From Amoebophrya sp. AT5.2 (lineage: Eukaryota; Sar; Dinophyceae; Syndiniales; Amoebophryaceae), in the NCBI GenBank assembly GCA_005223375.1, contig RXOD01006423.1, positions 1 to 10,403 of the forward strand: DNA of 10,403 bases. The letters are read 5' to 3'. Under the pieces are notes generated by a model that ran no database searches, was not told the origin of the DNA, and saw only the letters and a list, made by a program, of their open reading frames with translations. How positions within the stretch are numbered: the first letter of the stretch is position 1; each line of letters opens with the position of its first letter. Positions 1 through 8,052 of this stretch are shown here, one piece after another. The position numbers were made by a program, and so were the translations under genes.

Positions 1-31
1 AAAAGAATCACTTACCACTTTACTCACTTAC

Positions 32-123
32 CAGCCAGTTTCTGTTGTCGTGCCCTTGTTCGTCCGGACTGCGACTTTGGACTTGTGGAAGTTTCCGACG
101 AAACTGTTTGTCACGTACCCCAT
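32..123 (-). CDS. possible first exon cut by the left edge, unknown product
   Basis: Reading leftwards from an ATG at 121-123 there is a short open stretch of 31 codons, beginning MGYVTNSFVGNF, that ends exactly where a strong splice donor (GTAAGTGAG, minus strand, from 31) begins. A second copy of the same donor motif lies 16 bases further on. If real, this is the 5' exon of a gene continuing out of the window. The codons show only a moderate preference for G or C in third position, and no domain is recognisable. The main support is the donor at the end of the open stretch. A chance ORF next to a chance donor is quite possible. Confidence 0.15.
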
Positions 124-127
124 GGGC

Positions 128-162
128 CCCTTAACGAACCATTTTTTGTACCCTTAACGAAC
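128..162. repeat. 12-bp direct repeat abutting the GAF relic
   Basis: The 12-mer CCCTTAACGAAC occurs at 128-139 and again at 151-162, a period of 23 bases. The second copy ends at the boundary where similarity to the other GAF copy begins (161). This could be a short slippage duplication or a junction footprint. A related 10-mer (TTAACGAACA) also appears at 6171-6180, which may be chance. Confidence 0.6.
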
Positions 163-260
163 ACGTGCCCCGCGATGCCCTGCCCGGGCTGTACGCGGAT
201 CGGCTTCGCCAGGTTGGAGGCGGTGAGGATCAGCATCTTGATCTTCGGGTTGTACACAAA
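161..260 (-). pseudogene. GAF-domain exon fragment, copy 1
   Basis: Read on the minus strand this 100-bp segment is fully open and encodes the middle of a GAF domain: FVYNPKIKMLILTASN, then LAKPIRVQPGQGIAGHV. The PGQGIAGHV signature is typical of GAF domains in cyclic-nucleotide phosphodiesterases and related regulators. The segment matches 639-753 almost base for base, with 2 differences in 85 aligned positions outside one replaced block, so the two are recent duplicates. It lacks the upstream half of the domain and a splice acceptor, and after GHV the frame leaves any recognisable GAF sequence. I therefore read it as a relic, not an expressed exon. Copy 1 keeps the intact wording (AKPIRV) across the block that is replaced in copy 2. 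Confidence 0.7.
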
Positions 261-638
261 TTACAAAGACCAAGCCTTATACAGTCATCCCCCCTGGATA
301 TTCTTTCAATATGGTAATGGTTCCAAAAATGAAAAAAATACCAACTCTGCACGGACCACATGCAGAAAAATCCGGACCACTACAAGGCAGAAAATCGGCG
401 CGAGACAGAAACAATGTTGACACGGTCCCAAATAGCAGCCAGTCACCACCTTGGCCACGGAGACGGACCGCGCGGCGTCGACTGCCTACTATTAATTTTC
501 TACTGGCACTGGGCTTGCGCGTCCCGACTACATTCTCGCTCCGATGCGGAAACGAAAACCAGCACACCCCGGCAGACAAAGTGAACAGCACTAGAAACTG
601 GCCGCAAATTTATGGGGGAGCCAACCCAACAGAGGTGG
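261..638. other. spacer between the two GAF copies
   Basis: No gene is recognised. Several open frames of 70-120 codons exist on both strands (for example minus 277-591 and plus 311-676). They overlap each other, show no domain, and two of them run through the GAF relics in the wrong frame. No tRNA, promoter motif or transposon end was seen. Confidence 0.5.
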
Positions 639-753
639 ACACGTGCCCCGCGATGCCCTGCCCGGGCTGCACGTAGTTAGAGTTAGAGAGCTTTTGCTAC
701 TACAGGTTAGAGGCGGTGAGGATCAGCATCTTGATCTTCGGGTTGTACACAAA
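639..753 (-). repeat. GAF-domain fragment, copy 2, with a replaced block
   Basis: This is the second member of the pair with 161-260. Bases 639-673 match 161-195 with one difference, and 704-753 match 211-260 with one difference. Between them, the 15 bases at 196-210 are replaced by 30 unrelated bases at 674-703. The replacement contains a TTAGAG tandem motif on the plus strand. Read on the minus strand, it puts two consecutive TAG codons into the GAF frame, although the frame after the block returns to VQPGQGIAGHV because both block lengths are multiples of three. Confidence 0.85.
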
Positions 754-1218
754 AAGCGACACGCGGTCGCAGACGAGCAACTTCGCGGTCTCCGCAATGA
801 TGATGTTGATGGTCTCCTTAGGCACGATCTCGGCAGTGATCGAGCGGGTCGACTCAAACAACCTGTGGTGGGGGGGAATAATTTTAAACTCATGTAGTTG
901 TGAAGTATTTGGAGTTCTTCAATTGTAGTTTGGTAGTACAAAGAAGGTAGTGATCGAAGGGGGCGACGCAACCGCCCTATAGTTTCTTTACTAGAAAAAG
1001 ACTGAGTACTACCTCTTCAGGTACTGGCTGGGGACGTCAATGATCGTTCCGGAGTGGGAGTTCCGCGAATGGCCGTCGCCAATCTCCTCCTCCAGTTTCC
1101 CAAGCAGCCACTTTTTCGGCTGCAGCGGCTTTTCCTTCAGGAGGGATTCGGTGAGCTCAAGCACGATATCCTCGATGTGGTGCTCCTGGAGGTACAACTG
1201 AATCGCTTCAGCCTCCAT
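700..1218 (-). CDS. RIIa-GAF regulatory protein, 5' part, truncated within the GAF domain
   Basis: Model: exon 1 1218-1013, intron 1012-863, exon 2 862-700; 122 residues. Exon 1 begins with ATG and encodes an RIIa-type dimerisation/docking helix pair (about residues 6-42), with the patterns LTESLLKEKP and KKWLLGKLEEE, typical of A-kinase-anchor docking domains. A polar linker follows. Exon 2 starts after a strong acceptor (C-rich tract then CACAG) and gives the N-terminal half of a GAF domain (residues 70-122), including CDRVSLFVYNPKIKMLIL. Donor (AG|GTAGTAC) and acceptor phases match and keep both domains in one frame. In related proteins GAF domains bind cAMP or cGMP, or mediate dimerisation, often ahead of a phosphodiesterase or other effector; no effector is seen here. 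The frame stops at two adjacent TAG codons (697-702) while GAF coding sequence continues beyond, so this is probably a broken gene, or a short protein. Confidence 0.6.
863..1012 (-). other. intron of the RIIa-GAF gene
   Basis: A 150-base GT-AG intron is inferred. The donor is GTAGTAC after AAGAG. The acceptor follows the run ATTCCCCCCCACCACAG. Removing it joins the RIIa frame to the GAF frame through one AGG codon. Without splicing, the RIIa frame ends after 69 codons at 1009. Confidence 0.65.
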
Positions 1219-2224
1219 GATGCCCAGATGTCTGAGAGGCCTCGGCGTCGGCCTCCTGCTCCCCTCGTCCGATCCACCGACTTATTTTATGCAGCCGTAC
1301 TCACGACATCGTTTACTTGCTTCCACTCGGTATCAACGTGAGCGTCTCCGTGCGTGTGTGTGCATCTGCATGTGCTTCTGCTCGCCAATTCCAATTAGCA
1401 GTACGTCTACGTACTGTCTTTGAGTTTGACCAAGAAGCTGAAACTGACTCGCAACAATTGCAGAAACAGTTCGTAAACAAGACGTTGACGGATGACAAGT
1501 AGAACGGACCATATGTAATTCGGTGTCATGTCATTCCAGAGCTCGCCAACGACAGCTCCTCGACAAGAAAGTGCCGAAGCGAGTCGTAGAGGAGGCAAAT
1601 GAAGTTCGCTGGAAGCCTATTGTATTCTTTCAGATCTCAAGCCCGCACATCCGGACGCGCCAACGTCGAACAGCCACCCAAATGCCTGCCAAAGCCACTG
1701 CCCCCGCGCTTCAATAATCGCCGCTTCAACAACGAGTTTTTCTTTTTATTTCTTTCACCAGAAAATAAACGTCAAAGGTGGTCGCGCGCTGACAAAATCA
1801 AAGCTAATGGCAAAACGCAACGCGCAGGTTCTGGGACTTGAAGCCTTGCAGAATCAAAGGCTGGAAGACAGTTCGTTGGTCTTGGTTCTTGTACCTTCGT
1901 GTGAGCCTGAATGAAATGTGTACGGTTGCAAAAAAAGATCTGCACGTGACCGGCATCGACCGTTGCCTCCTCGTTCAGCTTGGTTAGTAGTTACCGAGTC
2001 CTTGAATGATTTTGCTGGGTAGGCGTTTTACTTGTTTGCATGTTGTCGCAACAAACGGTGTACAAGCCATTCGGACGAGCGCGAGCCTACTTATATATAA
2101 TCTTCAAGCGCCAATCGTGTTATTGATTAAACAGGACTACAGATACACGTCGCAGTACCTGGCGCACCAAAATTGCATCATTCAAGCATCGTGTACAAGC
2201 ACCAAAATTTTTGCTCAACGTCAA
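1219..2224. other. gene-poor spacer upstream of the RIIa-GAF gene
   Basis: About 1 kb without a supported gene. Open frames of 60-80 codons on both strands (such as minus 1407-1598 and plus 1599-1841) have no domain, no coding bias and mostly lack ATG. The part just above 1218 should hold the promoter or 5' leader of the RIIa-GAF gene. No TATA box was recognised. A pyrimidine-rich stretch ending in CTCAG lies 13 bases before that ATG on the minus strand and could be a leader splice acceptor. Confidence 0.5.
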
Positions 2225-2431
2225 CTACTCGCAGGACCAGCAGCAGCACGACACCGGTACATGTTCATAATTGTTACGTCTCTCAGAAACAGTACGAAAT
2301 CCAGTGCTCAGTCTTCTCATTTTCCTGACCGGCGGACTCTTGCAGTGTCCCAAGTGTCGGCGATAGCCCTTCTTGTCTGACGCATTGAGTTCTCGCCAGG
2401 GACCCCGACACTCTCCCCTATCGGCTCGCAT
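2225..2431 (-). CDS. small frame with an HMG-box-like core
   Basis: An ATG at 2429-2431 opens a 68-residue frame. Residues 12-23 read WRELNASDKKGY, matching the spacing of conserved residues in helix 3 of HMG boxes (W..L....K..Y). The first two HMG helices are not visible, and the Cys/Trp-rich C-terminus (SCCCWSCE) is not HMG-like. The frame is the same as that of the F-box gene upstream: after the F-box TAA (2486-2488) it stays open for the 18 codons leading to this ATG. It could be a degenerate 3' remnant of a longer protein, an alternative last exon, or chance. No clear splice site was found. Low confidence as an independent gene. Confidence 0.2.
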   Translation of the reverse strand: MRADRGECRGPWRELNASDKKGYRRHLGHCKSPPVRKMRRLSTGFRTVSERRNNYEHVPVSCCCWSCE

Positions 2432-2485
2432 AGGAAATATTAGGGGTCCAGAGAAGTGAATAATCGTGATCGTCCATCGATCTGG

Positions 2486-5057
2486 TTATGTCATCGAGAA
2501 GGTGACGCCGATCGCGGCGTGGAAACCGGCGACCATCTTTGCCGTGTCGTCGCGTTCTCGGCACAGGGCCGACCACTTGTTCATCACGTCGGCGAGAACC
2601 TGCACCGCCGCCTGGAAGGCTGCCATGGCGTCGTTCTCCAGGTCGAGCAGTTCTGCGAGTTCCAGCTCGTACCGCGGGCCGTTGCGCTCAAATCGGCGCG
2701 CGTCCTCCAGCATCATCCTCCGCTCCGCGATGCGCTCCTGCCACAGCGCCTGGGACGAGTGCTGTCGGGAGCTCGCGATATCCGTGAGTACGCCACAGTC
2801 CTCGCATTGCTGCTGGATTTCGGCGAGCGCGCGCGAGAAGGACAGCAGCACCACGCCCCACACGTGCGGGAGCCGCCGCGAGCTGGCGACGCAGACGCGG
2901 AACGTGTCTGCGTGGGGGAGAAACTCGAAGATCTGGTAAAGCAGCTCCTCGGGCAGGTCGGCGAGCTGCAGCGGCTGGTCGAGCAGGTCGAAAAACTCCA
3001 AGTCCTTCGACGCGTGCTTGTCCAAAGGCACGGAGTTCGACCGGCGCGAGCAGCCCGAGCCCCCTGCCGTCCCGTGCGCGAGGGACCGCCGGTAGCGCTT
3101 CCGGCCCCGCGTCTTCGGCACGCGGTTGTCGAACCGAGGACCCGCCTCCTCCAACAGCTGGCCCGAAGTGGCCGACAGCTGCTGGCCAGAGGAGAAGGAC
3201 AGGAGCGACGAGGACGAAACGGAAATACCGTCGTCGTCGGACACCTGCGCGAGCGCGGAGAGGTTCTCGCGGGAATGGCTGTTTCTACGCAGGTGCGCGA
3301 TCAGCTGGAAGTCACTCGCGTCGATGTCCTGCAGGTCGACAAATTGGAACTCGGTCGTCGCTACTTCGTCGGTAATCAGGGCGCCGTCCTGCTGCGTCAG
3401 CAGGGACGCTTGCGCATTGCTCGGGGATGCCGACGGCGACGTCGCATCATGATGTTGATCCGCGAGTGGTGCGCCGCTCCTCGCATCTTCCCGGCCCGCT
3501 TCCGCAGATCCGGCCGCGTTTCCGCTCTTCTCGACATCCGCACTCTGACTTTCGCCCTCGGCAATGCCGCGCGGCTTTCCCAGGCCCTGCTCCCCCAAAC
3601 GGTAAGCCCGCCGCACCACCCGCTTTCCCACGAGGAAGCGCCGGGTCACCTCGTCCCCGCTGCTGCTACTGGTGGTCCTGGAGGCGACGATACCGCTCGG
3701 GAGGTCAAGCTTGTACGAAACGGTGATCCCCGGGCGCGACTGCGCCGCCATCAGTTGCCGCACGCCTACATGCTTCTGCACCGCACTCCTTCCCCGAACG
3801 AATTCCTGCCGCGACCCCAGCTCGGGGGGACTCTGAAACCGTAGACCGTGATTTGGCGTCAATGCCTGCATCAAACCGCGCCCGCGGCTGTCCGCTTGCT
3901 GCTGCTGCGCAAGGCCATTCAGCGACACAACCGTATTAGAAGACGGTCCGCTAATGGCACTCGTGCCTGACGAGGGCGACGGCGTTGCCGCTCTAGGCGC
4001 CGCAGTAGCAGCCGCGCCTGCTCCGGAGGCGGACGCGCTGCTTCTTCCGCTGGTAACGGCGGCTGATAGTGACCCCAAAGCTCCCGGCGGCGACGCCGCC
4101 CGGAAGCTTGTCGTCGCTGCCCCGGCCTGTGAAGAACTTGAAGCGGCCTTTTGCTCGCTTCCCCTGCCGCTGGCGGCGAATGCGTAGGTCCCCGCGGCGG
4201 ACGCGGAGACCACCTGCGCCCCAGCGCCTCCAGGCGGCGGAGAGCTCACGCGCTGCTGCAGCACTTGCTCCTCGGAAATCGTGTGCAGCGCGGGAAGTCC
4301 CTGCGGCAGAGACTTCTGCATTTTCTGCATGCCGAAAATGTCGCCGTGCATCTGGATCCTCCTCCGCACTTCGACCACGCTTTGCCCCGGATTGTACGTC
4401 TTGCGCTTCTGCAGCTTGTGCGTATCGATGGTCGGCTGCGGCAACGTAAGCCCGACAGGCGGGGGCTCGTACGGCACCCGCGGCTTCGGTGCTGGCGGCG
4501 GCGGTCTGGTGAGAAAATTTAGCAGACGTTGAGGCTTTGTATACGTACGACAATCCTCGTGAGTGCAGGACGAGGAAGTTTGATTCTACTTTCTTCGCGC
4601 CTTCGTTTTACATTTACTTGCGTACTCTACTTACGAACATGGAGCATCGATTCATTCCGGGACACTACACGTACGCCTCCGAAAAAGCAAAAACACAGAG
4701 CATGAAGTACTTTCCCAGCTTGTAGGGAAAGTGTATCCTCGGCTGGATGGCCCACTGCAGATGCTGCTTCTCGAGATGTTGTTGCTGTCGCTCCGCTTTT
4801 AGCAGCAGCAGACTGCTGTCCTGCCGCAGCAGGTCTTGACTCACGCGGCCATTGCCCTTCTTGAAGGCCTCGGCTTGTTTGGCCAGTTGCGAGGCATACC
4901 GCTCGAAGTCCGCTAGGCTCGTTAAGGAGTTGACGGAAACTTTCGGCAGATCCACCGAGGAAACGACTGAGGTTTGTGCAACTCCAGTCGCCGTCCCAGC
5001 AACGGCCGCGGCCGCAGCCGAGGACGCGTGCTGCTGCGTGGCTTGTGACGTCGTCAT
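2486..5057 (-). CDS. F-box protein, two exons
   Basis: Model: exon 1 5057-4675, intron 4674-4506, exon 2 4505-2486; about 800 residues. The ATG at 5057 has an in-frame TAA four codons upstream. Residues 1-127 are Ala/Ser-rich at first, then a predicted coiled coil rich in Gln, Leu and Lys. Exon 2 opens with a PPPPPAPKPR stretch, followed by a long Ser/Ala/Gly-rich, probably disordered region. An F-box lies at about residues 642-685 (LADLPEELLYQIFEFLPHAD then TFRVCVASSRRL). It is followed by about 115 mostly helical residues and TAA at 2486. F-boxes bind Skp1 and tether substrates to SCF ubiquitin ligases; here the box is near the C-terminus and no WD, LRR or Kelch repeats follow, so the substrate is unknown. 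The splice phases of the two exons match. The F-box call is firm, the exact 5' exon less so. Confidence 0.75.
4506..4674 (-). other. intron of the F-box gene
   Basis: A GT-AG intron is inferred from a branch-like CTAAAT, the pyrimidine run TTTTCTC and the acceptor ACCAG at 4506. The preferred donor is GTACGTG at 4674, giving 169 bases. A weaker donor, GTACTTC at 4710, is also in phase 2 and would shorten the protein by 12 residues. Both keep the frame between the coiled-coil exon and the proline-rich start of exon 2. Confidence 0.5.
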
Positions 5058-6337
5058 TTTCCTTTTTTATGGCTCTATGCGAGACGTAGAGACGACGAGC
5101 ACGAAGCAAGTGCTCACTTGCGTGGTCTTCTACTTCTTCAGAGATAGTAATTCTATCGGAACGAGGCAGATCGCCTCGAAAGGGTCGCCGCCCCGCTGCG
5201 TGAGCAGGAGCAGCCGCACGCGAGCAACATATATGTCGAACTAGTGTGTATGCGCAAGTCACGCATCAAAAATGGAGGTGCCGGGAAGAAAACAAAATTT
5301 GGGTCCGGGAGCGGGAGCGATCAGTTGCTCCTGGTACGTATTGCCGGTACAAGGGTACTTATATCATAGAAACTATGACTTCGGAACTGCGGTAATCACG
5401 AAAGTGCTGCGGCCAGCTTTGAAGTCAATGCGGCAAGCAGAAGCCGCGCACCCACATGTAGCGCTGCAGGTTAAACACACGGAGCTTCTCATACACATAC
5501 ACGGGAGGGTAGTACGAAAGGGGGCAAAACCAGAGCCACAAGGCTGCACGGAAAAATTCAATATATCGAGTGCGAAAATTCGACTCCACGATGCGGGGTC
5601 CATAATCATCGAACGGCGTGTTCCTCGCTCGTCACACACCAGTCACGAAGGGCAGTGCTCGGGCAAAGATCGACTCACGGGCACGTGCGGATCAATCTTC
5701 GAGAGTAGCCGATGTAACCGAATGCAATCAATCATTGAAAACCGATACCGACCTGCTCAGCTCTTCAAGAAACACATTTGACACGCGTTGAAGTCGCAGC
5801 CGCATTGCGCCCGAACTCACTCGACATACAGGAGAAGATGGACAGGAGCTTATAACACAGTAGAAGCCAACATGCGCTGGGGTTCTTCGAAATGCAATTC
5901 ATTGTGGGTTATCATCGGCTCTTCCAACGCAGGTTGTGACAAACATTTCCCCGAAAGAAGGCTACTTCGTGCTGTGGCCTTCCTCAAATACTTTGTGTTT
6001 CGATGTTGCGATCTACGTTCTCATGCCCTGGCGTACGACTCGGGCTCTGATAACACGAAGATCGCGCCTGCGTCACGAGGTACCTGAGGAAAATTTTGAC
6101 TAATTCGCCCAAAAGTTTTGACGGTGTTACAAATTCAATGAAAATGGGCGAACGGCTGAATCATTCGCCATTAACGAACAAATGTTTTTATAGTACTCAG
6201 CTAGATGTTGGTGCACTCGATGAAGGAAATTGCCTTCTCGGCTCAGATTCTTACTCATCTTTCAAACTCTACTTGCCCGTGCTTACAGGCACACTGCAAA
6301 TTTGAAGCAAGTATAGTAAGAACCTCCCCTATCTGCA
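5058..6337. other. 1.3-kb spacer between the F-box and Dpy-30 genes
   Basis: No confident gene. A plus-strand frame with ATG at 5272 runs 169 codons to 5781 but has no recognised domain or coding bias, and opposes all supported genes. A minus-strand exon candidate at 5425-5543 is listed separately. A perfect 7-bp hairpin, GCAAGTGCTCACTTGC, sits at 5106-5121 in the presumed 5' leader of the F-box gene. The motif TTCGCCCA at 6104-6111 is mirrored by TGGGCGAA at 6145-6152, a possible short stem. Confidence 0.5.
5425..5543 (-). CDS. possible terminal exon, aromatic-rich, unknown product
   Basis: On the minus strand a good acceptor (TTTTTCCGTGCAG, ending at 5544) is followed by an open stretch of 38 codons to a TGA at 5425-5427. 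It encodes residues such as SYYPPVYVYEKLRVFN and LQRYMWVRGF, with mainly G/C third positions in its second half, as in the neighbouring genes. No matching upstream exon was found: the nearest good donor (GTGAGT after ACGTGCCC, about 5678) is out of phase or follows a stop. It could be a relic exon or chance; no family recognised. Confidence 0.2.
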
Positions 6338-6649
6338 TCATTCCTCCGCCGCGTCGCCTTTTGGCTTGACGAATGGCCTTGCCTTCTGCTTCGGGTTGTT
6401 CGCCATCAGAAAGTGCGCAAGGTACTCAACCGGATTGTTCGGTCTCTCGCTCGCGACTGCGGCCAGGCCTGGGAGTAGTGTTGGCACGACCTGCGAGTCG
6501 AGGTACTGCCGGAGCGGCATGGTCTGGATACTGTCATCCTCCCAGACGAGCGACTCCGTTGCCACTCGCTCCATCTCCTTCTGCCGGGGATCGGGGTAGG
6601 CAGTAGATTCCCCCACCGGGATATTACCAGCTGCGGCTCCGTCCACCAT
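6338..6649 (-). CDS. DPY30: Dpy-30 domain protein
   Basis: A complete single-exon frame of 103 residues, close to the size of animal DPY30 (about 99). An in-frame TAG seven codons upstream of the ATG at 6647-6649 supports the start; the stop is TGA. Residues 1-44 are a variable, partly acidic arm. Residues 45-87 form the Dpy-30 motif: LRQYLDSQVVPTLLPGLAAV then ASERPNNPVEYLAHFLM, with the hallmark VVP-LL-GL, the ERP-NP turn and the E[FY]LA-[HY]-L end. The C-terminus is a short basic/acidic tail. Dpy-30 forms a homodimeric four-helix bundle that docks amphipathic helices. It is the core adaptor of COMPASS/MLL H3K4 methyltransferases and also occurs in ciliary radial-spoke-type complexes. The sequence cannot tell these roles apart. 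Confidence 0.93.
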   Translation of the reverse strand: MVDGAAAGNIPVGESTAYPDPRQKEMERVATESLVWEDDSIQTMPLRQYLDSQVVPTLLPGLAAVASERPNNPVEYLAHFLMANNPKQKARPFVKPKGDAAEE

Positions 6650-8052
6650 TTCTTCGATTATCCCGGTCTAGTCCTAAGAAACTACTTCAGTTCGGTCCAG
6701 TCGTTTTCTAACAGTGAAGACCTATCCGGCCGGTTGCGAGGAGTGGCTGCAGCTCGGCGCTGTAGCGATGGTGCAAGATATGACCTATGTGGAGGCAAGT
6801 TGTGACTGTGTCCTGTGAAATCAATTAGTCAGTGACCACCTCGTCCTCCGATGCACTCTCTGTTCCTCGACGCCTCGTCACATTAAGTACACCTTGATCT
6901 CGCTTTTCTCGAACTCGAACTATTGCGATGGTGCCAGCAGACGCTCCTTTCAAGGTTCCTCTCACACTCTCCTGGGTACGCCCGGTAGCTATCGCAAAAA
7001 GACAAGTGTTTGCGTGCACGGAATGCTTCTGTCCTGCGCGCAGGAAGACAATTGATTCAGCCTGCCGTAGCTCACGAGCTACAACCTCCACGAGTAAACT
7101 TACAACTGTCCGGCGTCAACCACCTCGCTGCCAGATCCAGAACCTTCGTCCCACCCACTAACTTTCTCGACAGCGGTTTCTGGCTCCACCTCGAAGCACG
7201 AGATACAAGCGCGCGGTGGCGTCCACAAGCGGTAACCTGCGGGTGGGTCTACAGCTGGCGTTGGTAGAAGTGTACAGAATTTTCGGTGCTTGTTCAAGAA
7301 CTGATACTTTTAAATTTCCCGTAGAATAGCTGGACTCATCATTGGTATACAGGTCAAGCGAATTTCAATTTCTGACGGCCTCTGTCGTATACAGCTTGTT
7401 TCTTGTTGCGATTCGGATTTCTCTACTTGGTACTCAATCAAATTCTGGCCAGTGCGAGACGAGGATCCTGATACCAAATAATCGTTCAAAGTCACTTTTG
7501 TGAAGACATAGATATAGTACGTGCACGGTAACGGTTCGTGAAACGATTCTTTTCCGCGTGAAGGTAAGTTAGGTACATTCGAAATACAGCAAAATCTAAC
7601 GATCCGTTGTCAACGGCTTGTGGAGGCAGAATGCGAAGTACAAATGTTAACTCTAGTGTACAGCGACATGTAGTCAGGTCTTCAGAAGGGAAAATCAAAA
7701 TCAAATCTGTCTCGCTGCAACCTGTACTAGCTACGTTCTCGGCGCTTAACGCCCCACAGTACGATTCAGGACGATGCTAAGTGCAGCTACTAATTTCATT
7801 TCCAACATTTATCTTTGTACGTCTTCATGGCAGAACTTGAATTCCACATAAATGTTTTGTTTTGGCGAAACCGTGGGAGTAGTGGTGAACGATCTTTATG
7901 ACGTCATGCTTCTGGGTTTCGTCTCGCGTCCTGCGCACGACTCAACCGAAGTAAAACACCTGTTTTCGCCAAAGCGCTTCCTACTTGCACGACGAATGAA
8001 GCAGAACGAAGCTTGCTTCAAGTTCCTCTAGCCATCTAACGAACTCTCCGTC
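6650..8052. other. 1.4-kb spacer with weak exon candidates
   Basis: No confident gene. A minus-strand stretch at 7104-7236 has splice-site-like ends (separate entry). Other minus frames (6825-7091, 7310-7495, 7492-7704) have no ATG start, no domain and mixed third-position bases. The right-hand part (7705-8052), downstream of the membrane-protein gene, shows nothing recognisable and probably includes its 3' untranslated region. Confidence 0.5.
7104..7236 (-). CDS. possible internal exon, unknown product
   Basis: On the minus strand, an acceptor-like CCACCCGCAG precedes an open stretch encoding a Cys-, acid- and Gly/Ser-rich segment (TPPRACISCFEVEPETAVEK, then GSGSGSEVVDAG). It ends at a strong donor (GTAAGT, from 7103). 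A good candidate acceptor follows 70 bases on (TTGTCTTCCTGCGCGCAG, ending at 7034). In the frame implied by this donor the next stretch is open for 50 codons to a TAA at 6883, but it lacks the G/C third-position preference seen in the real genes. Both flanking exons of any gene remain undefined. Confidence 0.22.

Noticed and set aside
697..702. TAG reassigned as a sense codon
   Set aside because: The other genes end properly at single stops. The Dpy-30 gene stops right after its domain, and TAG codons bound reading frames elsewhere. One broken exon is not evidence for a changed code.
667..703. A 37-base GT...CAG segment as a true intron of the GAF exon
   Set aside because: Removing it would shift the GAF frame, and comparison with copy 1 shows that codons were replaced and not merely interrupted.
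2006..2380. A 124-codon plus-strand frame starting with ATG
   Set aside because: It has mixed codon use and no recognisable motif, and overlaps the HMG-like frame on the other strand. It is probably chance.
2456..3844. A 462-codon plus-strand frame
   Set aside because: It is antisense to the F-box gene and rich in Arg, Gln, Leu and Val, as expected from the complement of GC-rich coding sequence. It has no domain.
4627..5262. A 211-codon minus-strand frame overlapping F-box exon 1
   Set aside because: It lacks coding bias and does not splice in phase with the F-box exon. The competing 130-codon frame has an upstream stop, an ATG, good codon use and a matching phase.
5272..5781. A 169-codon plus-strand frame starting with ATG
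   Set aside because: There is no domain or codon bias, and it opposes every supported gene. A frame of this length can arise by chance in 10 kb of this composition.
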